Source: Phreatobacter stygius (GTDB lineage: Bacteria > Pseudomonadota > Alphaproteobacteria > Rhizobiales > Phreatobacteraceae). From it: a stretch of 64,000 bases of DNA. The DNA is taken from contig NZ_CP039690.1 of the NCBI RefSeq assembly GCF_005144885.1, positions 1,240,001 through 1,304,000 on the forward strand. The letters run 5' to 3'. How positions within the stretch are numbered: position 1 is the first letter of the stretch; each line of letters opens with the position of its first letter. The notes under the pieces are model-generated. The model searched no databases. It saw nothing but the letters and a program-made list of their open reading frames with translations, and was not told the origin of the DNA. Positions 34,720 to 44,420 of this stretch are shown here, piece by piece. A program made the position numbers and the translations under genes.

Positions 34720-35360
34720 GGCGTGCTCTCCAGGGTGGCGGGCGTATCGGAGCCGACATAGCGCTGCACGGCCTCGGCGATCTGCTGGGTGGTCTCGTCG
34801 CGATCCAGCACGATGCCGCCGGTCGACCATTCGATCCGGCAATCGCCGGGGGCGATGATCGGTTCGGCCAGGATGACCAGGCGGCCGTCGAAGCCGCGCT
34901 CGGAGGCAAGACGGGTCAATTCGGTGCGGGCGTCCTCGAGCAGGTCGTCATGCACGCGCACGACCAGATGTGGCACGCTGCGCAGATTGGTGAAGCAGTC
35001 GCCGACCAGGGTGCGTATCTCGGCGAGCGGCTCGCGCTGGATCAGCGAGGCGGCGAGCTTGGACGCGACCGCCACCGCGATGTCGATCGCCTCCTGCTCC
35101 AGCCGGCCCTCCAGCGCCAGCAGCGCGCCGGCGGCCTCGATCATCCGGTCGCCGATGGCCGAAAGCGCCTGCGCCCGCTGCCGTTCGATCGATGCCATGG
35201 CCTGGCTTTCGCCCTGGGCGAAACCGGCCGAATGGCTCTCCTGACGGGCCAGCGCCACCAGCGCCTGGTGCTCGACGAGCGTCACCTTGGGTTCGGCCTG
35301 CTGCTTCGCCTCGGCGGCGAATTCAGTGTCGAACAGGAATTTGACCGGTCTTGCCATCAT
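34716..35360 (-). CDS. fliH: FliH-like flagellar export ATPase regulator
   Basis: 214-residue protein in the FliH position between fliG and fliN. It has the FliH plan: short N-terminus, helical coil (SHSAGFAQGESQAMASIERQ), and C-terminal domain (VPHLVVRVHDDLLEDARTELTRL, APGDCRIEWSTGGIV). The DCRIEWSTGGI block is typical of FliH/FlbE in alphaproteobacteria. It binds the export ATPase FliI, whose gene is not in this window. Start ATG 35360, 7 bp after the fliG stop. Confidence 0.88.
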   Translation of the reverse strand: MMARPVKFLFDTEFAAEAKQQAEPKVTLVEHQALVALARQESHSAGFAQGESQAMASIERQRAQALSAIGDRMIEAAGALLALEGRLEQEAIDIAVAVASKLAASLIQREPLAEIRTLVGDCFTNLRSVPHLVVRVHDDLLEDARTELTRLASERGFDGRLVILAEPIIAPGDCRIEWSTGGIVLDRDETTQQIAEAVQRYVGSDTPATLESTP

Positions 35361-35367
35361 TCGTTCC

Positions 35368-36453
35368 CTAGAAGACCAGTTCGTCGTCGGCACGGTTCTT
35401 GGAGATCATGATCTCGCCCTTGGCGGCGAGATCCTTGGCGAGATTGACCAGGATCGCCTGCGCCTCGTCGACATCCTTGAGCCGCATCGGTCCAAGCGCC
35501 TGCATGTCGTCCTGCAGCATCTTCGAGGCGCGGGTCGACATCTGCTTCAGGAAGAAGTCGCGCATGGTCTGGGTCGCGCCCTTCAGCGCCACGGCCAGCT
35601 TGTCCTTCTCGATCTGGCGGACCAGGGTCTGCGCCGAGCCGGAATCGAGCTTGGCGAGATCGTCGAAGGTGAACATCAGGTTCTTGATCCGCTCGGCCGA
35701 GTCGCGGCTCTGCTCCTCGAGCGCGGTCAAGAAACGTGTCTCGGTCTGCCGGTCGAACGAGTTGAAGATCTCGGCCATCGCCTCGTGGCTGTCGCGGCGG
35801 CTGGTCTGCGACAGGTTGGACATGAACTCGGTGCGCAGCGTCTGCTCGATGCGCTCCAGCACGTCCTTCTGGATCGCCTCCATCTTCAGCATGCGGCCGA
35901 CCACGTCGAGCGCGAATTCTTCCGGCAGGATCGCCAGCACCCGGCCGGCATGTTCCGGCTTGATCTTCGACAGCACCACGGCGACGGTCTGCGGATATTC
36001 GTTCTTCAGATAGTTGGCGAGCACCTGCTCCTGCACGTTGGAGAGCTTCTCCCACATGTTGCGGCCGGCAGGTCCGCGGATCTCCTCCATCAAGAGCGCC
36101 ACGCGTTCGGTCGGCATGAACTGCGACAGCAGCCGCTCGGTCGCGTCGAAATTACCCATCAGACCGCCGGCCGACGACAGCCGGCCGATGAATTCCATCA
36201 ACAGGCCCTCGACCACCTCCGCGCCAATCGTGCCGAGCTGCGACATGGCGATCGACAACTGGCGGATCTCGTCGTCGTCGAGCATCTTCCAGATCCGCGC
36301 CGACACCTTGTCGCCGAGCGACAGCATCAGCACGCCGGCGCGCTGCGCGCCGGTCAGCCCCTTGGCGGCGTCGATCGACACCCGGCCGCCGCCCGAGAGC
36401 GCGGCCATCGCGGAGGCGAATTCGGTTTCGCGGGCGGCGCTTGCGCTGCTCAT
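35368..36453 (-). CDS. fliG: Flagellar motor switch protein FliG
   Basis: 361-residue protein, usual FliG length (about 330-360). The N-domain binds FliF, and M/C-domains bear the torque helix: LTGAQRAGVLMLSLGDK, EYPQTVAVVLSKIKPEHAGRVL, MFTFDDLAKLD and the charged pair region LVRQIEKDKLAVALKGA. ATG 36453 overlaps the fliF stop by four bases. It couples ion flow through MotAB to rotation. Confidence 0.95.
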   Translation of the reverse strand: MSSASAARETEFASAMAALSGGGRVSIDAAKGLTGAQRAGVLMLSLGDKVSARIWKMLDDDEIRQLSIAMSQLGTIGAEVVEGLLMEFIGRLSSAGGLMGNFDATERLLSQFMPTERVALLMEEIRGPAGRNMWEKLSNVQEQVLANYLKNEYPQTVAVVLSKIKPEHAGRVLAILPEEFALDVVGRMLKMEAIQKDVLERIEQTLRTEFMSNLSQTSRRDSHEAMAEIFNSFDRQTETRFLTALEEQSRDSAERIKNLMFTFDDLAKLDSGSAQTLVRQIEKDKLAVALKGATQTMRDFFLKQMSTRASKMLQDDMQALGPMRLKDVDEAQAILVNLAKDLAAKGEIMISKNRADDELVF

Positions 36454-38099
36454 TTGGCCTCCGCGTCGCTCAGCCACTGACGGATGATCGACACCGTCTC
36501 ATGGGGATTTTTCTCGACGAGCTCGCCGACCTTGGCGAGCGAGGCGGCATGGACCTCGCCCTGGATCTGGGCCATCTCGATCATCCGCATGGTGGCGTTG
36601 TCGGTGGGCACCAGCGGCGGCGCCGGAACCGGCAAGCTGGCCGCCGCGATCTCGGCCGCCGTCGGGCCGGATTGCGGGACCACGGCCGGCAGCTTGGCTG
36701 GTGGATCGGGCGTGACGATGCGCTTCAACAGCGGCCGGACGACGAACAGGATGACCAGACCGGAAACGATCAGCAGGACCAGCAGCTCGACGCCCGAGCG
36801 GACGTCGTCCTTGCTCGGCTCATAGACCTGCCACCACGGCCGGGGCGGCTCGAGGGAGGCGAGTTGCGGTCCCTCGGCGAAGCGCAGGTTGACGATCTCG
36901 ACCTGGTCGCCGCGGCGCTGGTCGAAGCCGATCGACGAGCGCACCAGCGCGCCGATGCGCTCCAGCTCTTCCGTTCCGCGCGGCTGGTAGTTGATATTGC
37001 CCTGGCCGTCGCGGGCATAGATGCCGTCGACCAGCACGGCGACCGAAATGCGCTTGACCCGGCCACCCTCGACCACTTCGGTGCGCTGCGTGCGGGCGAT
37101 CTCGTAATTGATGATCTCTTCGGATTTCTTGCTCGCCTCGCGGCTGTTGTTGGCGGCGGCCGTCGTGTTGGCGCCGGGCAATTCATTGCCGACCGTCACC
37201 TGGCCGTCGCGATTGCCTTCGGCCGAGGTCGACTGTTCCTCGCGGGTCTGGGTCGAGCGCACCACCCGCCGTTCCGGGTCGAAATCATCCGAGGTCTGGG
37301 TGACCCGGTTGAAATCCATGTCGGCGGTGACCTGGACGCGGGCGCGGCCCGGACCGACGACGGAAGCGATGATGCTTTCGACCTGTTGGCGCAGGCGTTG
37401 TTCGTGGCCGACCCGACGCTCGTCGACGGTGGTGCCGGACATGCCGGAGGGATCGCCGGCGCCGTCGGCGAGCAGCCGGCCGCCTTCGTCGACGATCGAC
37501 ACACGCTGCGGCGACAGGCCGCGCACGGCGGAGGCAACCATGTGCCTGATGGCACGGATCTGCGGCGGCTCCAGACCGCCGCGCATGCGCAGCACGATCG
37601 ACGCGGAAGGCTCAACGCGTTCACGGGAGAACAGCGGCCGTTCCGGCATGACCAGATGGACCCGCGCCGACTGGACCCGCTCGATGCCGCGGATGGTGCG
37701 GGCGAGTTCGCCCTCCAGCGCCCTCAGGTGATTGATGTTCTGCACGAACGAGGTCGACGACAGCGCATCGCCCTTGTCGAACAGCTCGTAACCGACGCCG
37801 CCGCCGCGCGGCAGGCCACCTTCGGCGAGCTGCATGCGCACGCGCGCCACCTGGTCCTGGGTGACGAAGATCTGGCCGCCGTCATTGCGGATCTGGAAGC
37901 GCACCTGCCGGCGCTCGAGCTCCTTCACCACCTGGGCGGAATCTTCCAGCGTCAGGTCGGAGAACAAAAGCGCCATGTTCGGCTGGCTCATCCTGAGGAT
38001 GATGTAGACGAAAAAGCCGACCAGCCCGAGCGCCACCGCGCCCATGGCTGCGATCCGCGTCGCGCCGATGTTCCTCACAAACTCAAGGATGCCGTTCAA
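36450..38099 (-). CDS. fliF: Flagellar MS-ring protein FliF
   Basis: 549-residue membrane ring protein with transmembrane helices at about 16-36 and 435-455 and the ring-building motifs between (LTLEDSAQVVKELERRQV, ERPLFSRERVEPSASIVLRM, TQTSDDFDPERRVVRSTQT). The C-terminal cytosolic tail, which FliG binds, ends VSIIRQWLSDAEAK. The start is TTG 38099; AAGAGG lies about ten bases upstream and no in-frame ATG gives a better N-terminus. First gene of the five-gene operon. Confidence 0.95.
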   Translation of the reverse strand: MNGILEFVRNIGATRIAAMGAVALGLVGFFVYIILRMSQPNMALLFSDLTLEDSAQVVKELERRQVRFQIRNDGGQIFVTQDQVARVRMQLAEGGLPRGGGVGYELFDKGDALSSTSFVQNINHLRALEGELARTIRGIERVQSARVHLVMPERPLFSRERVEPSASIVLRMRGGLEPPQIRAIRHMVASAVRGLSPQRVSIVDEGGRLLADGAGDPSGMSGTTVDERRVGHEQRLRQQVESIIASVVGPGRARVQVTADMDFNRVTQTSDDFDPERRVVRSTQTREEQSTSAEGNRDGQVTVGNELPGANTTAAANNSREASKKSEEIINYEIARTQRTEVVEGGRVKRISVAVLVDGIYARDGQGNINYQPRGTEELERIGALVRSSIGFDQRRGDQVEIVNLRFAEGPQLASLEPPRPWWQVYEPSKDDVRSGVELLVLLIVSGLVILFVVRPLLKRIVTPDPPAKLPAVVPQSGPTAAEIAAASLPVPAPPLVPTDNATMRMIEMAQIQGEVHAASLAKVGELVEKNPHETVSIIRQWLSDAEAK

Positions 38100-38203
38100 A
38101 TGCGTCAGGCCTCTTGCACCCCGAACCGGTGTCGGCCGGTGCGGTGGGCAAGAATTGCCGGGTGGGTGGTTACCAGGGAGTTAACAAGGCGTAACGATCG
38201 CCG

Positions 38204-38581
38204 TCAGCGCAGCGATTTCAGCACCACGCCGATGCCGCCGGCGAGCAGCCCGAGCATCATGATCGTGTTGAACAGGCTGGTCGGCACGAAATAGATCGTC
38301 AGATTGGTCAGAATACCGGCGAAAATGATCACCAGGCCGGCGACCATGAGCAGGAAACCGAGGCGCGACGAGCCGTCGAAAAACAACATGCCGATGCCGA
38401 ACAACAGCGGCACCAGCGACAGGCCGAAAGCCGAATAGCCGCCGAGCGTCCAGGACCCACCGTAGACCGTCACCTGGGTGGTCAGGAGATAGGCGCCGGC
38501 AACCGTCATGCCGAGGCCGACGAAGAAGGCGACGAGCCCGCCGGGCGTGCCGCCGGCGCCGGTCAAACGAAAGTCGGGCAT
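38204..38581 (-). CDS. Small four-helix membrane protein, unknown
   Basis: 125-residue protein with four predicted membrane helices (GGLVAFFVGLGMTVAGAYLL, SAFGLSLVPLLFGIGMLFF, LGFLLMVAGLVIIFAGIL, FNTIMMLGLLAGGIGVVL). No catalytic motif. It lies upstream of fliF on the same strand and divergent from flhA, so it may be part of the flagellar locus, but I recognise no known flagellar protein in it. ATG 38581. Confidence 0.7.
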   Translation of the reverse strand: MPDFRLTGAGGTPGGLVAFFVGLGMTVAGAYLLTTQVTVYGGSWTLGGYSAFGLSLVPLLFGIGMLFFDGSSRLGFLLMVAGLVIIFAGILTNLTIYFVPTSLFNTIMMLGLLAGGIGVVLKSLR

Positions 38582-38801
38582 CGATCATCTCCTCATGCGG
38601 TCTTTTCCGGCACCCGAGCCGGCGACCAAGAACTGACATTCGGGCGCCCGCGCGGCAAGCCGGCGGACGCGTGGTGATGCGCGCGTGCCGCACCGGATGC
38701 CCGAACGTCCCGGGTCGATCAGATCGTAACTCTCCATTAACCATCGACCCGGCAAATCTTGCCCAGGGCCGTTCATGTCTTCGTCGGTCCGGGGGCGAAG
38801 C

Positions 38802-40931
38802 ATGACCGACGTGACGGCAGGTAGGGCGGCAGGGGCTGCCGGCGCGGGAGGCATGTCGCTCGGCGCGATGGCGGGCTGGCTGACCAGGCCCGACCTCTGG
38901 ATGGCGGTCGGCGTGCTCGGGATCCTGGTGATCCTGATCTTCCCGCTGCCTGCGCTGCTGCTCGACGTCATGCTGGCGGTGTCGATCATCACCTCGGTGA
39001 TGATCCTGATGACCGGCCTGTTCATTCATAAGCCGCTGGAATTCTCGTCCTTCCCGACCATCCTGTTGATCGCCACCATGCTCCGGCTGGCGTTGAATCT
39101 CGCCTCGACCCGCCTGATCCTGTCGCATGGCCACGAGGGCACGGCCGCCGCCGGCCATGTCATCGAGGCCTTCGGCAATTTCGTCATGGCCGGCAACTTC
39201 GTCATCGGCATCATCGTCTTCGCCATCCTGGTGATCGTGAACTTCATCGTCATCACCAAGGGCTCTGGACGTATCGCCGAAGTCGCTGCGCGCTTCTCGC
39301 TCGACGCCATGCCCGGCAAGCAGATGGCGATCGACGCCGATCTCTCGGCCGGCCTGATCGACGAGAAGGTCGCCAAGGCGCGACGCAAGGAACTCGAAGA
39401 CGAGAGCTCGTTCTACGGCGCCATGGACGGCGCATCGAAATTCGTCAAAGGCGACGCCATTGCCGGCCTGTTGATCACCTTCATCAACATCATCGCCGGC
39501 CTGATCATCGGCGTCGCCCAGCAGGGCATGCCGTTCGGCGAGGCGGCGCGCACCTATACCATCCTGACCGTCGGTGACGGCCTGGTCTCGCAGATCCCGG
39601 CGCTGATCATTTCGACCGCCGCCGGCCTCCTGGTGTCGAAGGCCGGCGTCACCGGCTCGGCCGACCAGGCGATGATCCGGCAGTTGACCGGCTATCCCAA
39701 GGCACTTGGCCTGTCGGCCGGCGTCATGGGCCTGATGGCCTTCCTGCCCGGCATTCCCTTCATCCCCTTCTTCGGCTTGGCGGCGCTCGCCGGCTACACC
39801 GCCTTCGCGGTGTCGCGCGCGGCCAACCGCACCGCCGCCGAGGAGGTGCAGCAAGCCGCCACCGATCACGCCGCCGCCAATGCCCCGCCGGCCGAAGAGC
39901 CGATGGCCAATATCCTGAAGATCGACGATCTCAAGATCGAACTCGGTTACGGCCTGTTGCCGCTGGTCCAGTCCGAGGGTGGCTCGGACCGGCTGACCGA
40001 CCAGATCAAGGCGTTGCGCCGGCAATTGGCCACCGACATGGGCTTCGTCATGCCCTCGGTGCGCATCCTCGACAATGTCCAGCTGCAGCCGAACCAGTAC
40101 ATCATCCGGGTCAAGGAAGTGGAGGCTGGCCAGGGCTATGTCTGGCCGGCCCAGTATATGGTGATGGACCCGATGGGCGGTCAGGTCGACCTGCCCGGCG
40201 TCCACACCACCGAGCCGACCTTCGGCCTGCCGGCCACCTGGGTCGACGCCAACCTGAAGGAAGAGGCGAGCGTGCGCGGCTACACCGTGGTCGATGCCGC
40301 GACGGTGCTCTCGACCCACCTCACCGAGATCCTCAAGGCCAATACCTCGGACCTCCTGAGCTATGCCGAGGTGCAGAAGCTGTTGAAGGAAATGGCCAAG
40401 GACCAGGCCGATCTGGTCAAGGACCTGGTGCCGAGCCAGATCACCATTTCCGGCATCCAGCGCGTGCTCCAGGTCATGCTCGCCGAGCGCGTCTCGATCC
40501 GCGACCTGCCGGCCATTCTGGAAGGCATTGCCGAAGCCGTCTCGTTCACCCGCTCGCCGCCGCAGATCGCCGAACATGTCCGCGCCCGGCTGTCGCGCCA
40601 GCTCTGCGCCCAATATGCCGGGCCCGACGGCGGGCTCGCGCTGATCGCGCTGTCGCCGCGCTGGGAGCAGGCCTTCGCCGATTCGATCATTGGCCAGGGC
40701 GACGACCGCCAGCTCGCCATGCAACCCTCCAAGCTCTCCGAATTCATCACTCTCGTGCGCGACGCCTTCGAAGACGCCGCCCGCATGGGCGAGGCGCCGG
40801 TCTTGCTGACCAGCCCGGGCATCCGGACCTTCGTGCGCTCGATCGTCGAGCGCTTCCGCTCCCAGACCCCGGTCATGAGCCAGGCCGAGATCCATCCGCG
40901 AGTGCGGTTGAAGACCGTCGGCAGCGTCTGA
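38802..40931 (+). CDS. flhA: Flagellar export apparatus protein FlhA
   Basis: 709-residue protein with eight membrane helices in the first about 330 residues and a large cytosolic domain that recruits ATPase, chaperones and substrates. FHIPEP-type markers: FLIHKPLEFSSFPTILLI-like stretch, LRLALNLASTRLIL, GKQMAIDADLSAGLIDE, and DLLPLVQ/GYVVVDAATVLSTHL-like region. ATG 38802 follows GGGGGCGAAG; an ATG 27 bp upstream is possible. The gene is divergent from the fliF operon rather than next to flhB. Confidence 0.95.
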   Translation: MTDVTAGRAAGAAGAGGMSLGAMAGWLTRPDLWMAVGVLGILVILIFPLPALLLDVMLAVSIITSVMILMTGLFIHKPLEFSSFPTILLIATMLRLALNLASTRLILSHGHEGTAAAGHVIEAFGNFVMAGNFVIGIIVFAILVIVNFIVITKGSGRIAEVAARFSLDAMPGKQMAIDADLSAGLIDEKVAKARRKELEDESSFYGAMDGASKFVKGDAIAGLLITFINIIAGLIIGVAQQGMPFGEAARTYTILTVGDGLVSQIPALIISTAAGLLVSKAGVTGSADQAMIRQLTGYPKALGLSAGVMGLMAFLPGIPFIPFFGLAALAGYTAFAVSRAANRTAAEEVQQAATDHAAANAPPAEEPMANILKIDDLKIELGYGLLPLVQSEGGSDRLTDQIKALRRQLATDMGFVMPSVRILDNVQLQPNQYIIRVKEVEAGQGYVWPAQYMVMDPMGGQVDLPGVHTTEPTFGLPATWVDANLKEEASVRGYTVVDAATVLSTHLTEILKANTSDLLSYAEVQKLLKEMAKDQADLVKDLVPSQITISGIQRVLQVMLAERVSIRDLPAILEGIAEAVSFTRSPPQIAEHVRARLSRQLCAQYAGPDGGLALIALSPRWEQAFADSIIGQGDDRQLAMQPSKLSEFITLVRDAFEDAARMGEAPVLLTSPGIRTFVRSIVERFRSQTPVMSQAEIHPRVRLKTVGSV

Positions 40932-40981
40932 GCACGGCGCCCGCCATGGCGCCCCGGCCGGCGGCGCGCTAGACAATCGCC

Positions 40982-41542
40982 ATGCGATCGAGGGGTCACC
41001 ACAAGACCGGCATCTCGGAATGGCCGCCCGCGGCGGCCAAGGCCATGCTCGGCGGCGCCTGGCTTGTCGCCGCATTGGCCTGCGCCGAACCAGGCTGGTC
41101 GCAGGCCAGCGGATTGCGCGCCGGCGATTGCTGGTACGCCGACCTGCAACGGACGAAGACCGAATTCCGCCTCTGCATCACCGCCGAGAACGTCGTGGAA
41201 GGCGTGGTCATCAGGCGCGATGCGCTGGGGCCCGGCGTCAACGAGGGCTGGCCCGTGCAGGCTCGCTTCCAGGTCGTCCAGGACCGCCTGCAGATCCAGG
41301 CGCCCAGCCTGCCGCCCAACTGGCTCGCCGCCGACAGCGACCCGTCGCGAACCGATGGCTGTGCCATCACGTTTTCGCGCGACGGCCAAAGGATGACATC
41401 CTCGGACTGCAAGCTCCTGGCAACCTGGTGCCGCCATTCGCCGCAGGAATTGCCGCCGCTCTGCCGCGACGACGAGCGGCGCGGCCGGCAGGCACCGGCG
41501 GGCTCCGGCACGAGCCGCCGGACCGGCGCCACCCGTCCGTAA
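40982..41542 (+). CDS. Hypothetical exported protein
   Basis: 186-residue protein with a charged start and hydrophobic stretch (AMLGGAWLVAALACAEPGWSQAS) that looks like a signal peptide cleaved near residue 42. The mature part holds five cysteines (GDCWYADL, RLCIT, DGCAIT, SDCKLLATWC) likely to form disulfides and has a basic tail. I do not recognise a family. It starts 50 bp after flhA on the same strand and may be cotranscribed, but nothing ties it to flagella. Confidence 0.6.
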   Translation: MRSRGHHKTGISEWPPAAAKAMLGGAWLVAALACAEPGWSQASGLRAGDCWYADLQRTKTEFRLCITAENVVEGVVIRRDALGPGVNEGWPVQARFQVVQDRLQIQAPSLPPNWLAADSDPSRTDGCAITFSRDGQRMTSSDCKLLATWCRHSPQELPPLCRDDERRGRQAPAGSGTSRRTGATRP

Positions 41543-41635
41543 CGCCCCCGCGTCGACAAGACGGCGGGTCGGACCTAGGCTCTTCAATAAGCGTCCGGGC
41601 CACGACAATCCGGCCGCACCGACGGGAGGCCGATC

Positions 41636-42694
41636 ATGACGACGAAATCCCTGATTGCCATGGCCGCCATGGCCGGGATCGCGCTTGCGGCATCGACGAT
41701 CGCCGCCGCGGCGCAGACGCCGCCGATCCGATCCGAAGAGTTCATGGTGCCGGCGCGCGATGCCGGCATCGAGATCTTCGTGCGCAACAAGCGCCCGGAA
41801 GCCATGACCAATTTCAGCCCGGACCGCACCGTGGTCTTCGTGCACGGCGCGACCTATCCGGCCCATACCGCCTTCGACCTTCGCCTCGATGGCCAGTCCT
41901 GGATGGATTACGTCGCGGCACGCGGCTACGACGTCTATCTCCTGGATCTGCGCGGTTACGGCCGCTCGACCCGGCCGCCGGAAATGAGCCGGCCGGCGGA
42001 GGCGAGCCCGCCGATCGTCGACACCGAGATCGCCCGCCGCGACGTCGACACGGTCGTCGACTTCGTCCGCCAGCGCCGTGGCATCGCCCAGGTCAATCTC
42101 ATCGGCTGGTCTTGGGGCACCGCCATCATGGCGAGCTATGCCGCCGAGAATCCGGCCAAGGTCAGTCGCCTGGTGCTCTATGCGCCGGTCTGGCTGCGCA
42201 ACACCCCGTCGCCGGTTCAGGTCCAGGGCCAGCTCGGCGCCTATCGCACGGTCCGGCGCGACCAGGCGCTTGCCCGTTGGCTGACCGGTGTGCCGGAGGC
42301 CAAGAAGGCCGCGCTGATTCCGGCCGGCTGGTTCGACGCCTGGGCCGATGCGACCTTTGCGACCGACCCGGCCGGCGCCACGGCAAACCCGCCGACGCTG
42401 CGTGCGCCCAACGGCGTCGTGAAAGACGGCCTCGCCTTCTGGTCAGCCGGCAGGCCCGGCTACGATCCGGCGCGCATCACCGCGCCGACGCTGCTGATCG
42501 TCGGCGAATGGGATCAGGATACTCCGCCCTATATGGCCCAGGCCCTGTTCCCCCTGCTGACCCAGGCGGCCCAGAAGCGGCTGGTTCTGGTCGGCGAGGC
42601 CACCCATACGATGATCATGGAGCGCAATCGGATGCAGTTGTTCCGCGAAGTCCAGACCTTCCTCGACGAGGGGCTGCAGCCGGCGCAGAACTGA
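41636..42694 (+). CDS. Exported alpha/beta hydrolase
   Basis: 352-residue protein with signal peptide (MAAMAGIALAASTIAAAAQT) and complete alpha/beta hydrolase core: VVFVHGATYPAHTAFDLRLDG, nucleophile elbow IGWSWGTAIMASYA, acid in VGEWDQDTPP, and late His in EATHTMIMERNR. Substrate unknown; similar proteins hydrolyse esters or epoxides in the periplasm. Convergent (17 bp) with another hydrolase at 42711-43760. Confidence 0.85.
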   Translation: MTTKSLIAMAAMAGIALAASTIAAAAQTPPIRSEEFMVPARDAGIEIFVRNKRPEAMTNFSPDRTVVFVHGATYPAHTAFDLRLDGQSWMDYVAARGYDVYLLDLRGYGRSTRPPEMSRPAEASPPIVDTEIARRDVDTVVDFVRQRRGIAQVNLIGWSWGTAIMASYAAENPAKVSRLVLYAPVWLRNTPSPVQVQGQLGAYRTVRRDQALARWLTGVPEAKKAALIPAGWFDAWADATFATDPAGATANPPTLRAPNGVVKDGLAFWSAGRPGYDPARITAPTLLIVGEWDQDTPPYMAQALFPLLTQAAQKRLVLVGEATHTMIMERNRMQLFREVQTFLDEGLQPAQN

Positions 42695-42710
42695 TCCGGA
42701 CGCCGGCGCG

Positions 42711-43760
42711 CTAGCGCCACAAGCCCTTCTGCTGCAGCCAGGTCTGGATCACCTGGGCGACCTCGCTGGAATTGCGGTCCATCATGATCATGTGGCTGTT
42801 GCCGCGGATGCCGGCAGCCGGCAGGTCGACGACATCGGCATGGCCGCCGGCCGCGCGGATCCGTTCGGCAAAGCCGATGCCGGTGCGCCGGATGGTCGGC
42901 CAGCGCGGGTCCTGCTCGATGAAGTCGCCATAGAGCATCAAGGTCGGCACCGCCTTGAGGACATCGACCCTAGCCGGATCGCCAACGCTCGACGGTTCCA
43001 CCGCGACCAGCGCCATGACCTTGTCGGGGCGCGCCTGGGCAACCCGGAAGCCGAACTGGCCGGCCTGGCTGTGGAACACGATCACGCAAGGGCAGACCTT
43101 GTCGACCAGCGCGATATAGGCCGCGATTGTCGGCTGGTCGGTGGTGGTCCAGCGCGGCGAGAGCTGGCGCGGAAACTGGTCATAGGCCTCGGTCGGAAAC
43201 TGATTGCCAGGCAAGACCCGGCGCTTGGCCGGGTCATGGCTGTAGGAGCCCTCGCCCTGGCCGATGCGGAACCGTTCGAAGGGATTGCCGACGGGCAGGT
43301 GCAGTGCCGGCGCCGGCCACACGTCGGGCGAAGCCCAGCCGGAGCGGCCACGCTCGACCGCATCGGAATTATACACGGTCCAGCCGCGGCGCAGGAACCA
43401 GTTGACCCAGCCCTCGCGGCCATCCGGCGTCGTTTCATAGGTGACGCCGGACAGCCCGCCGCCGTGCCACAGCAGGATCGGCACACGGCCACGCTCGGTC
43501 CGCGGCTTGAACCACTGGGCATACATCTGCTCGACCGCATAGAGCCCGTTCGGATCGATCCTGGCCGGCGGCGCTCCGGGAGTGAACACGATGTCGCGGG
43601 GCGGCTGCCCGGAGACCTCGGCAAGCCTGCCGCCGACATGGAACGAGCCCATGCCGACGATCTCCAGCGCCGGCTCCTCGGCGACCGCGGGGATGGCGAA
43701 CCCGAGCCCGCCGAAGGCCAGCGCGGCCACCAGGGAGCGAACCGACGGCAGACGGGACAT
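42711..43760 (-). CDS. Exported alpha/beta hydrolase / esterase
   Basis: 349-residue protein with a signal peptide (SLVAALAFGGLGFAIPAVAEE) and an alpha/beta hydrolase core: PILLWHGGGLSGVTYETTPDGREGW, nucleophile in VIVFHSQAGQFGF, acid near MLYGDFIEQD, and late His in IRGNSHMIMMDRN. The HSQAG elbow departs from the usual GxSxG (His in place of the first Gly), as in some bacterial esterases. Start ATG 43760 is taken from signal placement; the open frame extends 40 residues further upstream with no family likeness. Confidence 0.83.
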   Translation of the reverse strand: MSRLPSVRSLVAALAFGGLGFAIPAVAEEPALEIVGMGSFHVGGRLAEVSGQPPRDIVFTPGAPPARIDPNGLYAVEQMYAQWFKPRTERGRVPILLWHGGGLSGVTYETTPDGREGWVNWFLRRGWTVYNSDAVERGRSGWASPDVWPAPALHLPVGNPFERFRIGQGEGSYSHDPAKRRVLPGNQFPTEAYDQFPRQLSPRWTTTDQPTIAAYIALVDKVCPCVIVFHSQAGQFGFRVAQARPDKVMALVAVEPSSVGDPARVDVLKAVPTLMLYGDFIEQDPRWPTIRRTGIGFAERIRAAGGHADVVDLPAAGIRGNSHMIMMDRNSSEVAQVIQTWLQQKGLWR

Positions 43761-44006
43761 GGGCGTTTTCTCCAGCGTGGCGATTGTCCGGCGGCCGGTG
43801 ACCGGCCGGCTCGCATTGACCGACGCACTATCCCGGCACGCGGGAAGGCGCGTCAATCGCACCGTCCACCGGGGCGTCACGTGTCTCTGTTATTTATGCA
43901 AAAAAGGAAAAACTGAGCGAGAGTATCAGTCAATTGTTTCCAACGGAGACAGTGATCAGATGTTGACCGACCGCACAGTCCGCGGCGGCCTCAGAGGATC
44001 CACCCC

Positions 44007-44420
44007 ATGCCGATCATCCAGATCAAGTTCGCCACTCCCATCTCGCAGCCAAACCTGCCCGACCGCGTCGCAGCCGCAGCGGTTCGCATCACCACCGACA
44101 TCCTGCACAAGAACCCCAAGCTCACCGCCGTAGTTGTCGAGGAGGTTGAAGCCACCAGCTGGTTCGTCGGCGGTCCCTCGCTCGCCGCGCAGCACAAGGC
44201 TTCATTCTATCTCGACATCAAGGTGGTCGACGGCACCAATACCAAGGACGAGAAGGCGGCCTATGTGGCGGCCATTTTCGAAGCCATGGCGGCTCTGCTC
44301 GGCGAGCTGCACCCGGAAAGCTATGTCTATGTCCACGATGTCCGGGCCGAGGCCTATGGCTTCGGCGGGCTGACCCAGGAGCATCGTTATGTTGCCGGGC
44401 GCCTGGCGCAGGTGGCCTAG
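44007..44420 (+). CDS. Tautomerase superfamily protein
   Basis: 137-residue protein beginning MPIIQIKFATP; after Met removal Pro1 is the catalytic base that defines 4-oxalocrotonate tautomerase/MIF relatives. Two beta-alpha-beta modules are visible, with VEEVEATSWFVGGPSLAAQ in the first and YVYVHDVRAEAYGFGGLTQ in the second. Substrate unknown. The stop codon TAG (44418-44420) is completed by the first base of the IS element that follows; the sequence on the far side also starts TAG, so the gene lost nothing. Confidence 0.87.
   Translation: MPIIQIKFATPISQPNLPDRVAAAAVRITTDILHKNPKLTAVVVEEVEATSWFVGGPSLAAQHKASFYLDIKVVDGTNTKDEKAAYVAAIFEAMAALLGELHPESYVYVHDVRAEAYGFGGLTQEHRYVAGRLAQVA

Noticed and set aside
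38181-41075. 964-residue minus-strand frame opposite flhA
   Set aside because: His/Asp/Gly-rich shadow typical of antisense to a high-GC membrane gene; flhA motifs are on the plus strand.
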